Shown here: positions 1 to 8,869 of the stretch, piece after piece
Numbering within the stretch: the first letter of the stretch is position 1
Layout of the letters: each line of letters opens with the position of its first letter
Source of the DNA: Paludibacter jiangxiensis
Lineage (GTDB): Bacteria; Bacteroidota; Bacteroidia; Bacteroidales; Paludibacteraceae
Direction: 5' to 3'
Assembly: GCF_001618385.1 (NCBI RefSeq)
Contig: NZ_BDCR01000004.1
Coordinates: 372,001 to 436,000 of the forward strand
Length of the DNA: 64,000 nt
Translations under genes and position numbers: made by a program
The notes under the pieces: model-generated
Told to the model about the DNA's origin: nothing
What the model saw: only the letters and a program-made list of their open reading frames with translations
Database searches by the model: none

Positions 1-2
1 CA

Positions 3-3000
3 ACCTCTTCCGAAGTGGAAGAACAATTGACGAAACAGGTTGAAAATTATCTCTTTGGATTCAAGGAGGTGAAAAAGAAAGATACCTATTCCGAATCGAA
101 AGACGGGATGATGTATATTTATGTGGAGCTCAACGATGACGTAAAAAATGCCGATGAGTTTTGGTCGAAGCTGAAGCATGGTCTGAACGAATTCAAATCG
201 TCGTTGCCCACCGGGGTGTTGGCTCTGATTGCCAACAGCGATTTCGGCGATACGTCTGCGCTGCTGATCTCCCTGTCGTCGGATACCAAGGGATACAAAG
301 AGATGGAAGAGCAGCTGAAGAAGCTGAAAGCCGAATGTCGGAAAATCCCCGCTGCATCGAAGATTAAAGATTACGGTATTCAGCGTGAAAAAATTTATGT
401 AAACGTCGAACCGGAGAAGTTGAATGAGTACAATATCAAATCGTTATCGTTGCTGGCACAGTATCAGCCCAATGGGTTGGTTTCTCCGGCCGGAACCCTG
501 AAAACGGGTACCAACAATCTCAGTGTTCATTTTCCGCCGAACTTTCAATCGGAAAAAGATTTGGCCGATCAGATTGTATTCTCCGACCCGAAGGGTGGGG
601 TGGTGCGCCTGAAAGATATTGCGACGATAGAACGTTGCAGCGATAAAGATCCGGACAGCTATATCAAACAGAATGGAAAGAGAACCATTTTGCTTTCGCT
701 CGAAATGCAGCCGGGTAATAATATTGTTTCGTTTGGTAAGGATGTGCAACAGGCACTCGATAATTTCAAAAAGCATTGTCCGAGTGGCATCGAAGTAAAT
801 GTTATTTCCAATCTTCCGGAGTATGTGAACGAATCGGTTACCGATTTTATGCGCGAATTTGTGATCGCGATTATTGCCGTAGTGCTGGTGGTAATGTTGT
901 TGCTGCCGCGCCGTGTGGCTTCCATTGCCGGGTTAACGGTGCCCATCTCGGTAATGATTACGCTTGGATTTCTCTACTTCTTCGGCGTGGAACTCAACAC
1001 CGTTTCGTTGGCAGGATTGATCCTGGTGCTGGGGATGATTGTGGATAACTCCATTGTGGTGATCGACAACTATGTCGATAAGAAGGATCATAAAATGTTT
1101 TCGTGGCATGCAGCCATCAAGAGTGCACGCGAGCTGGTAACACCTATCATTACGGCAACGCTGGCCATCTGTGTGGTTTACATCCCGCTCGGGTTTATGA
1201 TGCCCGGAACCTCCGGTGACTTCCTTAAGCCGTTGCCTCTGACTATTTGTATTGCATTAGTGGTTTCTGTGGCCGTTGCACTCTTTGTTGTTCCGTTCCT
1301 TAACTTCTATTTTATCAAGAAAGGGCTTAAAGCAGATGATGAAAAAAAGAGCAAGTCGTTTCTGGATATTATGCAGGCGGCCTTTGATGCAACCCTCGAG
1401 AAGGCATTCCGTCATCCCAAACGTACTTTGGCTATCGGTGTGGGCTCTATTGTTTTGGCCATTGTTCTGTTCAAAAGCATCGATCAACGTCTGTTTCCCG
1501 AGGTAGAGCGTAATCAGTTTGCCGTAGAGGTCTATCTGGATGAAGGTGCTTCGCTTGAAAGTACCGCCAAGATTATGAATCAACTCTCGGACATGCTCGA
1601 AAAAGACAAACGCGTGACGAAGGTTACCAGTTTTATCGGAACCAGTTCTCCCCGCTTCCATACCGCTTATGCTCCCCACATGCCGGCTCCAAACTATGGC
1701 CAGTTGATGGTAAACACGATCGATAACGAAGCAACCCGTGAAATTTGTGAAGAGTATAACAATAAACTTGCAGGTGCTTTTCCGAACGCGCATGTGAAGT
1801 GGAAAATTCTTGCCCTTCAAAAGAGTAAATATCCTATCGAATTGCGTATTACCGGCGATTCTATTAAGGATATCCGCAAGGCAGAGGCCATGGTCGATTC
1901 GGTGATTAAACCGGTGAAAGGTATTGCCTGGGTAAATCCCGATTGGGGCCAGAAGAGCCAAAGCATTCGCGTCGATCTCGATAAAGACAAGGCCAATCGC
2001 ATGGGATATTCCAAAGGGGTGGTTGCCACTTCGGTGATGGTCGGACTCAATGGTGTTCCGCTGACAACCGTTTGGGAAGGCGATTATCCGGTAGGTGTAG
2101 AACTGAAGCAGGATCAGGGAGAAAAGAAGGATGTGAATTTCCTTGGTAACCAGCTTGTAACCTCTCCGATGAGTTATTCGGCCATGCCACTACGTTCGTT
2201 TGCCAAATTTTCGCCCGAATGGAACGAGGGAACGATTGTTCACCGCAATGGTACCCGTACGTTGACGATTCAAATCGATGTGGCGTCCAACTATATTGCA
2301 TCGGCTATTACCAATGAAATTCGTCCGCAACTCGATAAACTCAAATTTCCCGATGGGGTAACTTTGTCGTACGGCGGTGAAATCGAAGATCAGGAGATGT
2401 CGTTTATCCCGATGTCTATCGCTTTGGTGCTGAGTATCGGACTTATTTTCCTTATTCTGTTGTTCCAGTTCAAAAAGATAAAGATGGCTTCCATCATCAT
2501 GTCGACCATGTTGTTAAGCTTGCCTGGTGCTGCCATCGGACTGTTTTTAGCCCGTTATCCGTTCAGTCTCACCGCATTCTTGGGAATCACCAGTTTGTGT
2601 GGTATCGTGGTGCGAAACGGGATTATTCTGATTGATTATCTGCGCGAGTTGCGGGTAGAGCATGGCATGGGCGTGAAAGAGGCGGCTCTGGCTGCCGGCA
2701 AGCGCAGAATGCGTCCTATCTTCCTGACCTCTGCTGCAGCTTCGGTGGGTGTGATCCCGATGATTATAAGCCGTTCCCCGCTGTGGGGACCGTTGGGAAC
2801 CGTCATCTGTTTTGGTTTACTCATCTCAATGGTGCTGACGCTCTTTATTCTGCCGGTGTTATATACCGTTCTTTATAAAGAGAAACCCAACGAAAAGAGA
2901 AAAAAACATCATATGCCCTACCAGAAAAGCGTGGGATCGGGAGCAACCATCCTGTTGTTGTTATTTAGTTTGTCGTCAATTTCTTTGTCGGCGCAGAAAC

Positions 3001-4286
3001 GCGAAATTTCGCTGGATGAATGCAAGAAACTGGCGGTGCAAAACAATGCAAAAATAAAGGAGGCCAATCTCGATTTGCAGGCTTCGCAGGAGACGCGAAA
3101 AGCGGCTTTCACCAGTTATTTTCCAAAAATCAGTGCTTCGGCCAACTGGGTCAAGTTCAGCGAAAACCTGCTCAAGGTAAATGTTCCTTCGGTCAATTTG
3201 CCGGTCTATAACGGAGACATGTCGACATTGGCCTCGGCAACTCAGTTCGCTTATTTTCCGGGCATGTCTGTATCGACTCTCGATAAAGCAGTTGTTGGAA
3301 ATATACTCATTATGCAACCGGTATTTGCCGGAGGACGTATTATCAACGGCAATAAGCTTGCAAAACTGGGAGAAGATGTCAATGCCAGCAAGGTAGTGCT
3401 TTCGAAGAGTGAAGTATTGCAAAAAGCCGAAGAGCAGTACTGGCAGATTGTGTCGTTGCGCGAAAAGATGAAGACGTTGCGCATGTTGCAAATGTTGCTT
3501 GATAGTACCTATAAACAAGCTAACGATGCGTATCATGCAGGTTTGATTAATCGTAATGACGTGATGAAAGTAACCCTGAAAAAAAGCGATACGAAAATCA
3601 ATGAACTCCAGCTCTCCAATGGTATTAAACTATCTACCATGGTTTTGTGTCAGTATATTGGTCTGCCTTACGATTCTGCAATCGTATTTGGAGAAGAGAT
3701 TCCTCTCTATAAAATGCCCGAGCAGGTATATCTTGATTCGAAACAGGCTGTAACAAACCGCGAGGAGTATAAATTGCTCAATAAAAGCGTAAAAGCCGAA
3801 GAATTGCAGTCAAAGTTAAAATTGGGAGAGTACATGCCCGAAGTTGCCGTTGGGGTAGGAGGTGTATATCAGAATGTTGCAGGTTCGCACAATTCGTTTG
3901 GGTTGGTAATGGCTTCGGTCAAAGTGCCGATTTCTGATTGGTGGGAGGCTTCGCATACAATGAAAGCCCGTAAACAAAAGGAGCAGATAGCCCGTACCCA
4001 AAGCAAGAACAACACTGAATTGCTGGCACTAGAAATTGAGAAGACGTGGAACGAACTGATTGAATCTTATAAGCAGATTGCTATTGCCAGCGAATCCATC
4101 GGACAGGCAGAAGAAAATCTTCGCATAAACCGGGATAATTTCAATGCCGGGATGATAAATATATCCGATTTGCTTGAAGCTGAAACGATGCTTCAACAGG
4201 CTAAAAACCAGTTGACGGATAGTCAGACCAGATATAAATCCAAACTGGCAGCTTACCTGCAGGTAACCGGTAGATACGAAAAGTGA
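3..4286 (+). CDS. RND efflux transporter fused to TolC-like outer membrane factor (5' end outside window)
   Basis: One uninterrupted reading frame joins an inner-membrane RND pump to an outer membrane factor. Numbering from the first in-window alternative start (GTG at 15), residues 1-280 are periplasmic porter sequence, membrane segments lie near 281-490 and 796-955, and the TM4 motif reads GMIVDN (D344, N345) where AcrB has two aspartates. The open frame runs to the left edge, and by comparison with AcrB about 60 residues are missing, so the true start lies outside. Residues 955-966 are Lys/His-rich, then M967 (ATG at 2913) begins a Sec-type signal peptide ending in LSAQ (about 994). The remaining 430 residues are a TolC-family helical/beta-barrel protein of normal length. 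The RND C-terminus is cytoplasmic, so an internal signal peptide could be cleaved to release the outer membrane part. Substrate cannot be told; the adaptor gene presumably lies upstream. Confidence 0.9.
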   Translation, partial: TSSEVEEQLTKQVENYLFGFKEVKKKDTYSESKDGMMYIYVELNDDVKNADEFWSKLKHGLNEFKSSLPTGVLALIANSDFGDTSALLISLSSDTKGYKEMEEQLKKLKAECRKIPAASKIKDYGIQREKIYVNVEPEKLNEYNIKSLSLLAQYQPNGLVSPAGTLKTGTNNLSVHFPPNFQSEKDLADQIVFSDPKGGVVRLKDIATIERCSDKDPDSYIKQNGKRTILLSLEMQPGNNIVSFGKDVQQALDNFKKHCPSGIEVNVISNLPEYVNESVTDFMREFVIAIIAVVLVVMLLLPRRVASIAGLTVPISVMITLGFLYFFGVELNTVSLAGLILVLGMIVDNSIVVIDNYVDKKDHKMFSWHAAIKSARELVTPIITATLAICVVYIPLGFMMPGTSGDFLKPLPLTICIALVVSVAVALFVVPFLNFYFIKKGLKADDEKKSKSFLDIMQAAFDATLEKAFRHPKRTLAIGVGSIVLAIVLFKSIDQRLFPEVERNQFAVEVYLDEGASLESTAKIMNQLSDMLEKDKRVTKVTSFIGTSSPRFHTAYAPHMPAPNYGQLMVNTIDNEATREICEEYNNKLAGAFPNAHVKWKILALQKSKYPIELRITGDSIKDIRKAEAMVDSVIKPVKGIAWVNPDWGQKSQSIRVDLDKDKANRMGYSKGVVATSVMVGLNGVPLTTVWEGDYPVGVELKQDQGEKKDVNFLGNQLVTSPMSYSAMPLRSFAKFSPEWNEGTIVHRNGTRTLTIQIDVASNYIASAITNEIRPQLDKLKFPDGVTLSYGGEIEDQEMSFIPMSIALVLSIGLIFLILLFQFKKIKMASIIMSTMLLSLPGAAIGLFLARYPFSLTAFLGITSLCGIVVRNGIILIDYLRELRVEHGMGVKEAALAAGKRRMRPIFLTSAAASVGVIPMIISRSPLWGPLGTVICFGLLISMVLTLFILPVLYTVLYKEKPNEKRKKHHMPYQKSVGSGATILLLLFSLSSISLSAQKREISLDECKKLAVQNNAKIKEANLDLQASQETRKAAFTSYFPKISASANWVKFSENLLKVNVPSVNLPVYNGDMSTLASATQFAYFPGMSVSTLDKAVVGNILIMQPVFAGGRIINGNKLAKLGEDVNASKVVLSKSEVLQKAEEQYWQIVSLREKMKTLRMLQMLLDSTYKQANDAYHAGLINRNDVMKVTLKKSDTKINELQLSNGIKLSTMVLCQYIGLPYDSAIVFGEEIPLYKMPEQVYLDSKQAVTNREEYKLLNKSVKAEELQSKLKLGEYMPEVAVGVGGVYQNVAGSHNSFGLVMASVKVPISDWWEASHTMKARKQKEQIARTQSKNNTELLALEIEKTWNELIESYKQIAIASESIGQAEENLRINRDNFNAGMINISDLLEAETMLQQAKNQLTDSQTRYKSKLAAYLQVTGRYEK

Positions 4287-4292
4287 GAAGAG

Positions 4293-4340
4293 ATCTGCCG
4301 GACGGTTGTAAATGAAATAGAGTCAAATTGTCCGGCAGAT
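4293..4340 (+). terminator. Hairpin downstream of the efflux fusion gene
   Basis: A perfect 11-bp inverted repeat (4293-4303 with 4330-4340, arms rich in GC) follows the efflux gene stop by 6 nt. The loop is long (26 nt) and no T-run follows, so this may be a transcript-end stabilising hairpin rather than an intrinsic terminator. Confidence 0.45.
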
Positions 4341-4443
4341 ACTTCTGAAAAGAGACTTTAGTGAAGAATAATCTGATAATAAATAGAATGACTTTTGTTT
4401 AATAACCAGTCGGTTAAAAAAGGCTAAACAAAAATTGGATTCT

Positions 4444-4474
4444 TTTGCAGTTTGCTCTTTCGGGAGTACATTTG
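4444..4474 (+). promoter_or_regulatory. Promoter of the MarR-type regulator
   Basis: TTTG at 4444-4447 and TACATTTG at 4467-4474 are separated by exactly 19 nt, matching the Bacteroidetes -33/-7 consensus. Transcription would start near 4480, about 50 nt before the MarR start codon. Confidence 0.75.
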
Positions 4475-4530
4475 CAAGGATTAACAATTCGATTAGACAT
4501 CGTCATTGCATCTAAAATTGAACTAAAAAT

Positions 4531-4977
4531 ATGGAAGCTGTAGTAGAATACGAAACCGTACTCAATATTCTTTCCGGCAGGGTCGGAGATAAAATAAAGC
4601 GGCCTTTCTATAAGGCATTTGCTCGCGAATGTATTGCTATCTCGTCCGAGCAATATGCCATACTTGCTTGTTTGGTAAAACAAAATATGGTAACACAGCA
4701 AACTCTGTGCGGCCTGACAAAGAAAGATAAGCCTAACGTTACCCGTCTGATTGATCGTCTGGAAAATAAAAGCCTTGTACAAAGGATTGCAGACGCAGAA
4801 GATAAACGTAAAAAACGTATTTGCATTACCGAGCAAGGAATGCTGGTTTATGAAAAGGTGAACCATATTGTATCTGACATGGTTTCTCATGCTATGAAGA
4901 ATATTGACGAAGGTCAACTGGTGGTCTTTCAGGATGTATTAAGACATATGATGCACAATCTCTCAATGGTTGTCTGA
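4531..4977 (+). CDS. MarR family transcriptional regulator
   Basis: A 148-residue protein of normal MarR length. The winged helix-turn-helix occupies roughly residues 35-110: the recognition part reads KPNVTRLIDRL, followed by a wing containing DAEDKRKKRICIT, a typical MarR DxRxxxx-type segment. Flanking helices would make the dimer interface. MarR proteins usually bind palindromes near their own promoter and respond to small phenolic or other ligands. It lies 244 nt downstream of the efflux fusion gene on the same strand but has its own promoter, so regulation of the pump is plausible by neighbourhood only. No palindromic operator was evident around its promoter. Confidence 0.88.
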   Translation: MEAVVEYETVLNILSGRVGDKIKRPFYKAFARECIAISSEQYAILACLVKQNMVTQQTLCGLTKKDKPNVTRLIDRLENKSLVQRIADAEDKRKKRICITEQGMLVYEKVNHIVSDMVSHAMKNIDEGQLVVFQDVLRHMMHNLSMVV

Positions 4978-5132
4978 ATTGCTCTGTTTTGCTATAAATG
5001 GCGTGTTTGTGTGTCGTCCGGCATGCAAACTTTTTATTGTTGACGTTATAAATCAAAGCGTAAGATTAAAAAATTACATAAATTACTGTTTGTAGAATTG
5101 TTACAAACTACTTCCAGTCAAAAAAACGTGCC

Positions 5133-6956
5133 GTGAGTTCAAGACTTTTCACCCTTCTTAAGAGCTATCTCTTCTTTATTCTTCTTTTTGTAGTGCAGAA
5201 ACCGCTTTTCATGCTCTACCATTGGGATCAGGCCTCTAAAGCTTCGATCGGTGACTGGTTTGCTGTGATTTGGCATGGATTGCCCATGGATCTTTCTACG
5301 GCTGGTTACTTCGTCGTTATTCCGGCTTTACTGCTTATTGCGTCCATTTGGGTCGATCGCAGGTATATTGCTCCGGCGGTGAATGTCTACGGTATTATCA
5401 TTTTGCTTGTTATCACTCTTATCTTTTTAGTCGATATAGAGTTATACTCCTATTGGGGTTTTCGGATCGATACCACGCCGCTGTTTTATCTGAAATCGCC
5501 CAAAGATGCGCTGGCAAGCGTCTCTACCTGGATGCTGATTTTGGGCATTGTTTGTTTTGCGCTCTGTTTTGCCGGTGTTTACTGGCTTTTCCGCCGCTAT
5601 GTGCTCAGTTTGTATCAAAAGATGCCGAAGGTACCCGTACGTCGCGTTGTGTATACCATTTATATGACGTTACTGGCGGCCTTGCTGTTTATTCCGATTC
5701 GGGGAGGTATTTCTGTGTCGACAATGAATGTGGGAACAGCTTATTTTAGTAACGTATTGTTTCTCAATCATTCGGCCGTGAATCCGGTATTCAACCTGAT
5801 GGCTTCTTTCGGGGCAGAGAACGATTTCGGACAACAGTATCGTTTTATGGACGACAAAGAGGCGCATCGTATATTCTCTGAACTCAGGGAAAAACCGGTT
5901 GCTGCCGATTCTGTTCCGGTAGTGTTAAATCAGCAACGCCCTAACGTTATCTTCTTTATTCTTGAGAGTTTCATGTCGAAAGATTTTGAATCGCTGGGCG
6001 GGCTTCCTGTGGCGCAAAACCTGAATCGTTTGTGCGGAGAAGGGGTGGTGTTTACCCATATCTATGCCAACAGTTTCCGTACCGACAGAGGAATTATTGC
6101 TAACCTGAGCGGTTATCCGGCGCAGCCCACTACATCCATCATGAAGTATCCGGTGAAAAGTCAGAGCCTGCCCTCCATTCAGAAATCTTTGAAGAATGCG
6201 GGATATGCCTGCTCGTACTATTACGGTGGCGATGCCGACTTTACTAATATGCGATCGTACCTTATGAGCTCGGGCATCGACAAAATTATTTCGGATAAGG
6301 ATTTTTCATTGAAAGAGCGCATGTCAAAGTGGGGAGCTCCCGATCATATTCTGATACGCCGACTACTCAACGATTTGCAGCATCCGCCCCGTCAGCCGTT
6401 TTTTACCGTTGTGCAGACTCTTAGCAGTCATGAACCTTTTGAGGTGCCGATGCACCGTCTCAAAGATCCGTATCTCAATTCGGTAGCCTATACCGACAGC
6501 TGTTTGGGGGTATTTATCGATGCTATGAAGAAATCACCTCTTTGGAAAAATACGTTGCTTGTATTTGTTCCCGATCATGCCATGCGTTATCCGGCAACCA
6601 TTGAGAATACCGATCCTAACCGATATAAAATTCCTATAATTTGGGCGGGTGGGGCTGTGCGGAAACCGATGAAGGTCGATCGTTATGGTAGTCAGATTGA
6701 TCAGGCAGCTACACTGCTTTACCAGTTGGGAATCGATCATTCGGCATTTACTTTCAGTAAAAACCTGTTGAATCCCAACAATCCGCAGTTCGGTTTCTTT
6801 GACTTTGTCGACGGGTTCGGTTTCGCTTCACCGCAACGTGAGGTGGTGTACGACCATGCTCAGAAAAAGGTGGTATACGGAGATCAGGCATCAGTGGAAT
6901 TTACCAAAGGAAAAGCTTTTCTGCAATGTTTGTATGACGATCTGGCCAGACGGTAA
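5133..6956 (+). CDS. LtaS-like membrane sulfatase-fold phosphotransferase
   Basis: A 607-residue integral membrane protein: about five N-terminal transmembrane segments (residues 8-195), then an extracytoplasmic alkaline-phosphatase/sulfatase-fold domain (about 270-590). Family signatures are NVIFFILES at the start of the domain, the probable catalytic threonine T317 in SFRTDRG, SSHEPFEVP, and the metal-binding VPDHAMRYP. The family transfers phosphoglycerol or phosphoethanolamine groups onto polymers or glycans at the outer face of the inner membrane. Gram-negative members are not lipoteichoic acid synthases, so here the acceptor is unknown; glycan, lipid A or periplasmic glucan decoration are options. 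The start is GTG at 5133, placed directly before the first hydrophobic segment. Confidence 0.85.
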   Translation: MSSRLFTLLKSYLFFILLFVVQKPLFMLYHWDQASKASIGDWFAVIWHGLPMDLSTAGYFVVIPALLLIASIWVDRRYIAPAVNVYGIIILLVITLIFLVDIELYSYWGFRIDTTPLFYLKSPKDALASVSTWMLILGIVCFALCFAGVYWLFRRYVLSLYQKMPKVPVRRVVYTIYMTLLAALLFIPIRGGISVSTMNVGTAYFSNVLFLNHSAVNPVFNLMASFGAENDFGQQYRFMDDKEAHRIFSELREKPVAADSVPVVLNQQRPNVIFFILESFMSKDFESLGGLPVAQNLNRLCGEGVVFTHIYANSFRTDRGIIANLSGYPAQPTTSIMKYPVKSQSLPSIQKSLKNAGYACSYYYGGDADFTNMRSYLMSSGIDKIISDKDFSLKERMSKWGAPDHILIRRLLNDLQHPPRQPFFTVVQTLSSHEPFEVPMHRLKDPYLNSVAYTDSCLGVFIDAMKKSPLWKNTLLVFVPDHAMRYPATIENTDPNRYKIPIIWAGGAVRKPMKVDRYGSQIDQAATLLYQLGIDHSAFTFSKNLLNPNNPQFGFFDFVDGFGFASPQREVVYDHAQKKVVYGDQASVEFTKGKAFLQCLYDDLARR

Positions 6957-7004
6957 AATTTTGTTATCTGTATACAAGTTATGATATCAATTGTCTGCAT
7001 GAGC

Positions 7005-7012
7005 TATATTTG
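7005..7012 (+). promoter_or_regulatory. -7 element of the START-like gene
   Basis: TATATTTG is a perfect TAnnTTTG box located 22 nt before the ATG at 7034. It also shows that an apparent TTG start at 7010 lies inside the promoter and cannot be used. No clear -33 TTG was found at the ideal spacing. Confidence 0.55.
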
Positions 7013-7033
7013 TACTCTAAAGAGAAGATTGAG

Positions 7034-7651
7034 ATGAAAAACAAATGGAAATACCTTGCAATATTTTGGCTGTCAACCATGATTTTTCCTTTCCTGACTT
7101 CAGCTCAAAACTGGAAGTTTATCAAAGAAAAGCATGGGGTTCAGTTATACTCACGCCATGAAGCGGGCAAAGGATTGAAATATTTCAAGGGGATTGCTGA
7201 AATACAGGCATCAGCCGACAAAGTTTTTGCAATGCTCGAAAATGTGCATCAAACCGACTGGTGGACAAAAGATGTTACACAGTTGAAAGTGTTAAATTAC
7301 GAGAAAGACCGTTTGGCACAGCTGTACGTGGTTTACCGGTTACCCTGGCCATTCAAATACAGAGAGTTGTATATTAATATCACAGCCTCAATAAACCCGT
7401 TAACCGGAGAACGCAGGTTAACTTCCATCCCATTTCGGGGCACAAGTGTTGAAACTAGAGATTACGTCCGGATTAAGAATTTTTGGGAAGAATATAAAAT
7501 TTGGCCCATCGACAAAAACCGCTCCCGTCTGGAACTTGAATTCTACATTGATCCCGGAACCGGATTGCCCGACTGGCTGGTAAACATGGTGTTGGCCGAT
7601 TCTCCCATTCGGATCATCAAAACAATAAGAGAGTATTTGTATGGGACTTAA
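7034..7651 (+). CDS. Secreted START/SRPBCC-like lipid-binding domain protein
   Basis: A 205-residue protein with an N-terminal signal peptide (about 25 residues, ending FLTSAQ) followed by a START-type fold: an ASADKVFAML segment, a DWWTKDV segment, a PWPFKYRELYI strand and a C-terminal amphipathic helix (IRIIKTIREYL). This is the layout of bacterial START domain proteins that bind a hydrophobic ligand in a deep cavity. The protein should be periplasmic. The start was moved to ATG 7034 because the longer reading frame begins within the -7 promoter box. The gene stands alone between the LtaS-like gene and a strong terminator. Ligand unknown. Confidence 0.78.
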   Translation: MKNKWKYLAIFWLSTMIFPFLTSAQNWKFIKEKHGVQLYSRHEAGKGLKYFKGIAEIQASADKVFAMLENVHQTDWWTKDVTQLKVLNYEKDRLAQLYVVYRLPWPFKYRELYINITASINPLTGERRLTSIPFRGTSVETRDYVRIKNFWEEYKIWPIDKNRSRLELEFYIDPGTGLPDWLVNMVLADSPIRIIKTIREYLYGT

Positions 7652-7730
7652 AAGAAAACTAACACAGTTTGAGTTGGCGCTTAGTTCATTCTTCCCTGTT
7701 TCCTGATACAATTTTCCAAATGATGTATAG

Positions 7731-7761
7731 AGCCCTGTCCTCAATAGGACGGGGCTTTTTT
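7731..7761 (+). terminator. Intrinsic terminator after the START-like gene
   Basis: An 11-bp stem (7731-7741 pairing with 7746-7756, one G-U pair), a CAAT loop and a run of T residues. A textbook Rho-independent terminator 80 nt after the stop codon at 7651. Confidence 0.9.
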
Positions 7762-7815
7762 GTTATCTATAAAAATAATGTTAACCTAAATATGTATTTA
7801 ACGAAAAGAAATTTG

Positions 7816-7823
7816 TAGTTTTG
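7816..7823 (+). promoter_or_regulatory. Possible -7 element upstream of the DUF1398 gene
   Basis: TAGTTTTG matches TAnnTTTG. It would start a transcript near 7830 with a leader of roughly 200 nt before the DUF1398 gene at 8029; the leader contains a small reading frame at 7857. A -33 element is not clear. Confidence 0.4.
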
Positions 7824-7856
7824 AGGCGACAATCACTATTTTTTGTAGCACGACTT

Positions 7857-7961
7857 ATGATCAATCAGAGTAACCCTTGGCTTTTGATCGATTTTTCTGC
7901 ACCGTGCCGAAACCAATCCGAAGAACAGGATAAAGGAGATACAATGGAAATAGGTATTTGA
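7857..7961 (+). CDS. Possible 34-residue small protein or leader peptide
   Basis: A short frame beginning ATG at 7857 and ending TGA at 7959-7961, some 33 nt after a TAnnTTTG box. The product begins MINQSNPWLLIDFSAPCRNQ and continues with an acidic tail (SEEQDKGD) ending MEIGI. An internal ATG at 7944 is preceded by AAAGGAG, an unusually good Shine-Dalgarno match for this phylum, and would give only five residues. No homologue is recognised and no membrane segment is apparent. It could be a small protein, an upstream regulatory frame for the DUF1398 gene, or chance. The rest of 7652-8028 holds only the terminator and promoter listed separately. Confidence 0.25.
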   Translation: MINQSNPWLLIDFSAPCRNQSEEQDKGDTMEIGI

Positions 7962-8028
7962 AGATATTGGCTAAACAATTGCTTATCTTGCACAAAGAAT
8001 TCTAATATCACTCTAAAACCTAAAAACT

Positions 8029-8418
8029 ATGTTTACAGTAGATCAGATTGAACAGGCTCACAGCAAGGTGAAGTCTGGCGCCGACTTTCCCAAATATATT
8101 GCAGAAATCAGGCAAATGGGCGTTACTGCTTTTGAAATCTGGGTGAAGGATGGTCATACTATATATTTCGGCGAAGATGGTTTTCAAGCCAAATCATTGC
8201 CTCAATACGATGCTTTGGTTATTAATGACGAATGCGATCGAAAACGGTTTATTCACTATTTGAAAATCCACCAGCAAGGCCAGACCGACTTTTATACCTT
8301 TTGTTATCATTGTGCTGAAACTGGTATCGAGAAATGGTTTGTAAGTCTGGACGATATGCTCTGTTTCTATTTCGATAAAGCTTCAATCGAAGTACTGGAA
8401 GAACGGATTCCTCATTAA
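8029..8418 (+). CDS. DUF1398 family protein
   Basis: A 129-residue cytoplasmic protein that resembles the DUF1398 family (E. coli YbcV-like, sometimes labelled phage envelope protein). Family-like features are an N-terminal helix (FTVDQIEQAHSKVKSGADFP), the GVTAFEIWVKDGHTIYFGEDG strand pair, and a conserved YHCAETGIEKWFVSLDDM segment near residues 92-111. Function is unknown for the family. The upstream leader is about 200 nt; the next gene begins 14 nt downstream, so the two are probably cotranscribed. No signal peptide or membrane helix. Confidence 0.75.
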   Translation: MFTVDQIEQAHSKVKSGADFPKYIAEIRQMGVTAFEIWVKDGHTIYFGEDGFQAKSLPQYDALVINDECDRKRFIHYLKIHQQGQTDFYTFCYHCAETGIEKWFVSLDDMLCFYFDKASIEVLEERIPH

Positions 8419-8432
8419 TAATTGTCATATCG

Positions 8433-8783
8433 ATGAAAGAGTTTGCATTGATATTCAGGATGGACATAACCACTAAAGAAGCCCAACCAACCGAAGAACA
8501 GATGCGCGGGTATATGGAGCAATGGATGTCGTGGATAAATTATATTGATCAAGAAGGACAACTGGTCGAAGGAGGTAACCACTTTTCCAGAGAAGGACGG
8601 GTTCTGAAAGCGGGCAAAAGTATTATAGAAGGGCCTTATATTGCAGATGGAAATTCAATTGCCGGTTATATACTTATCCGTGCTACAGATATGGATGATG
8701 CAACACGTGTTGCAGAAAAATGCCCGATACTACAAGGTGAAAATACAAGTGTGGAAATACGGGAACTGGGGCAGCCCGGCTAA
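8433..8783 (+). CDS. YCII-related (DGPF-type) domain protein
   Basis: A 116-residue protein of the YCII-related ferredoxin-like fold: an N-terminal FALIFRMD strand, a central helix with MRGYMEQWMSWINYI, the EGPYIADGNSIAGYILIRA segment equivalent to the DGPF(A/T)E motif, and a C-terminal VEIREL strand. Family members are small dimeric enzymes or regulators with few known activities, often next to ECF sigma factors, which are absent here. It starts 14 nt after the DUF1398 gene and is probably in the same transcript. Confidence 0.8.
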   Translation: MKEFALIFRMDITTKEAQPTEEQMRGYMEQWMSWINYIDQEGQLVEGGNHFSREGRVLKAGKSIIEGPYIADGNSIAGYILIRATDMDDATRVAEKCPILQGENTSVEIRELGQPG

Positions 8784-8869
8784 TAGATCACATACCAGAC
8801 TGATTCACTACTCAATATGGTGAACATCGAAAATTGATGTGCGTTTTTTAATCAAATAATCTTACAATC

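Noticed and set aside
1257-1961. 234-codon frame on the minus strand inside the efflux gene
   Set aside because: Lies entirely antisense to a strongly conserved RND region and has no recognisable motif; it is a shadow frame.
8029-8418. Phage origin for the DUF1398 gene
   Set aside because: The family is sometimes named after phage envelope proteins, but no other phage gene is nearby.
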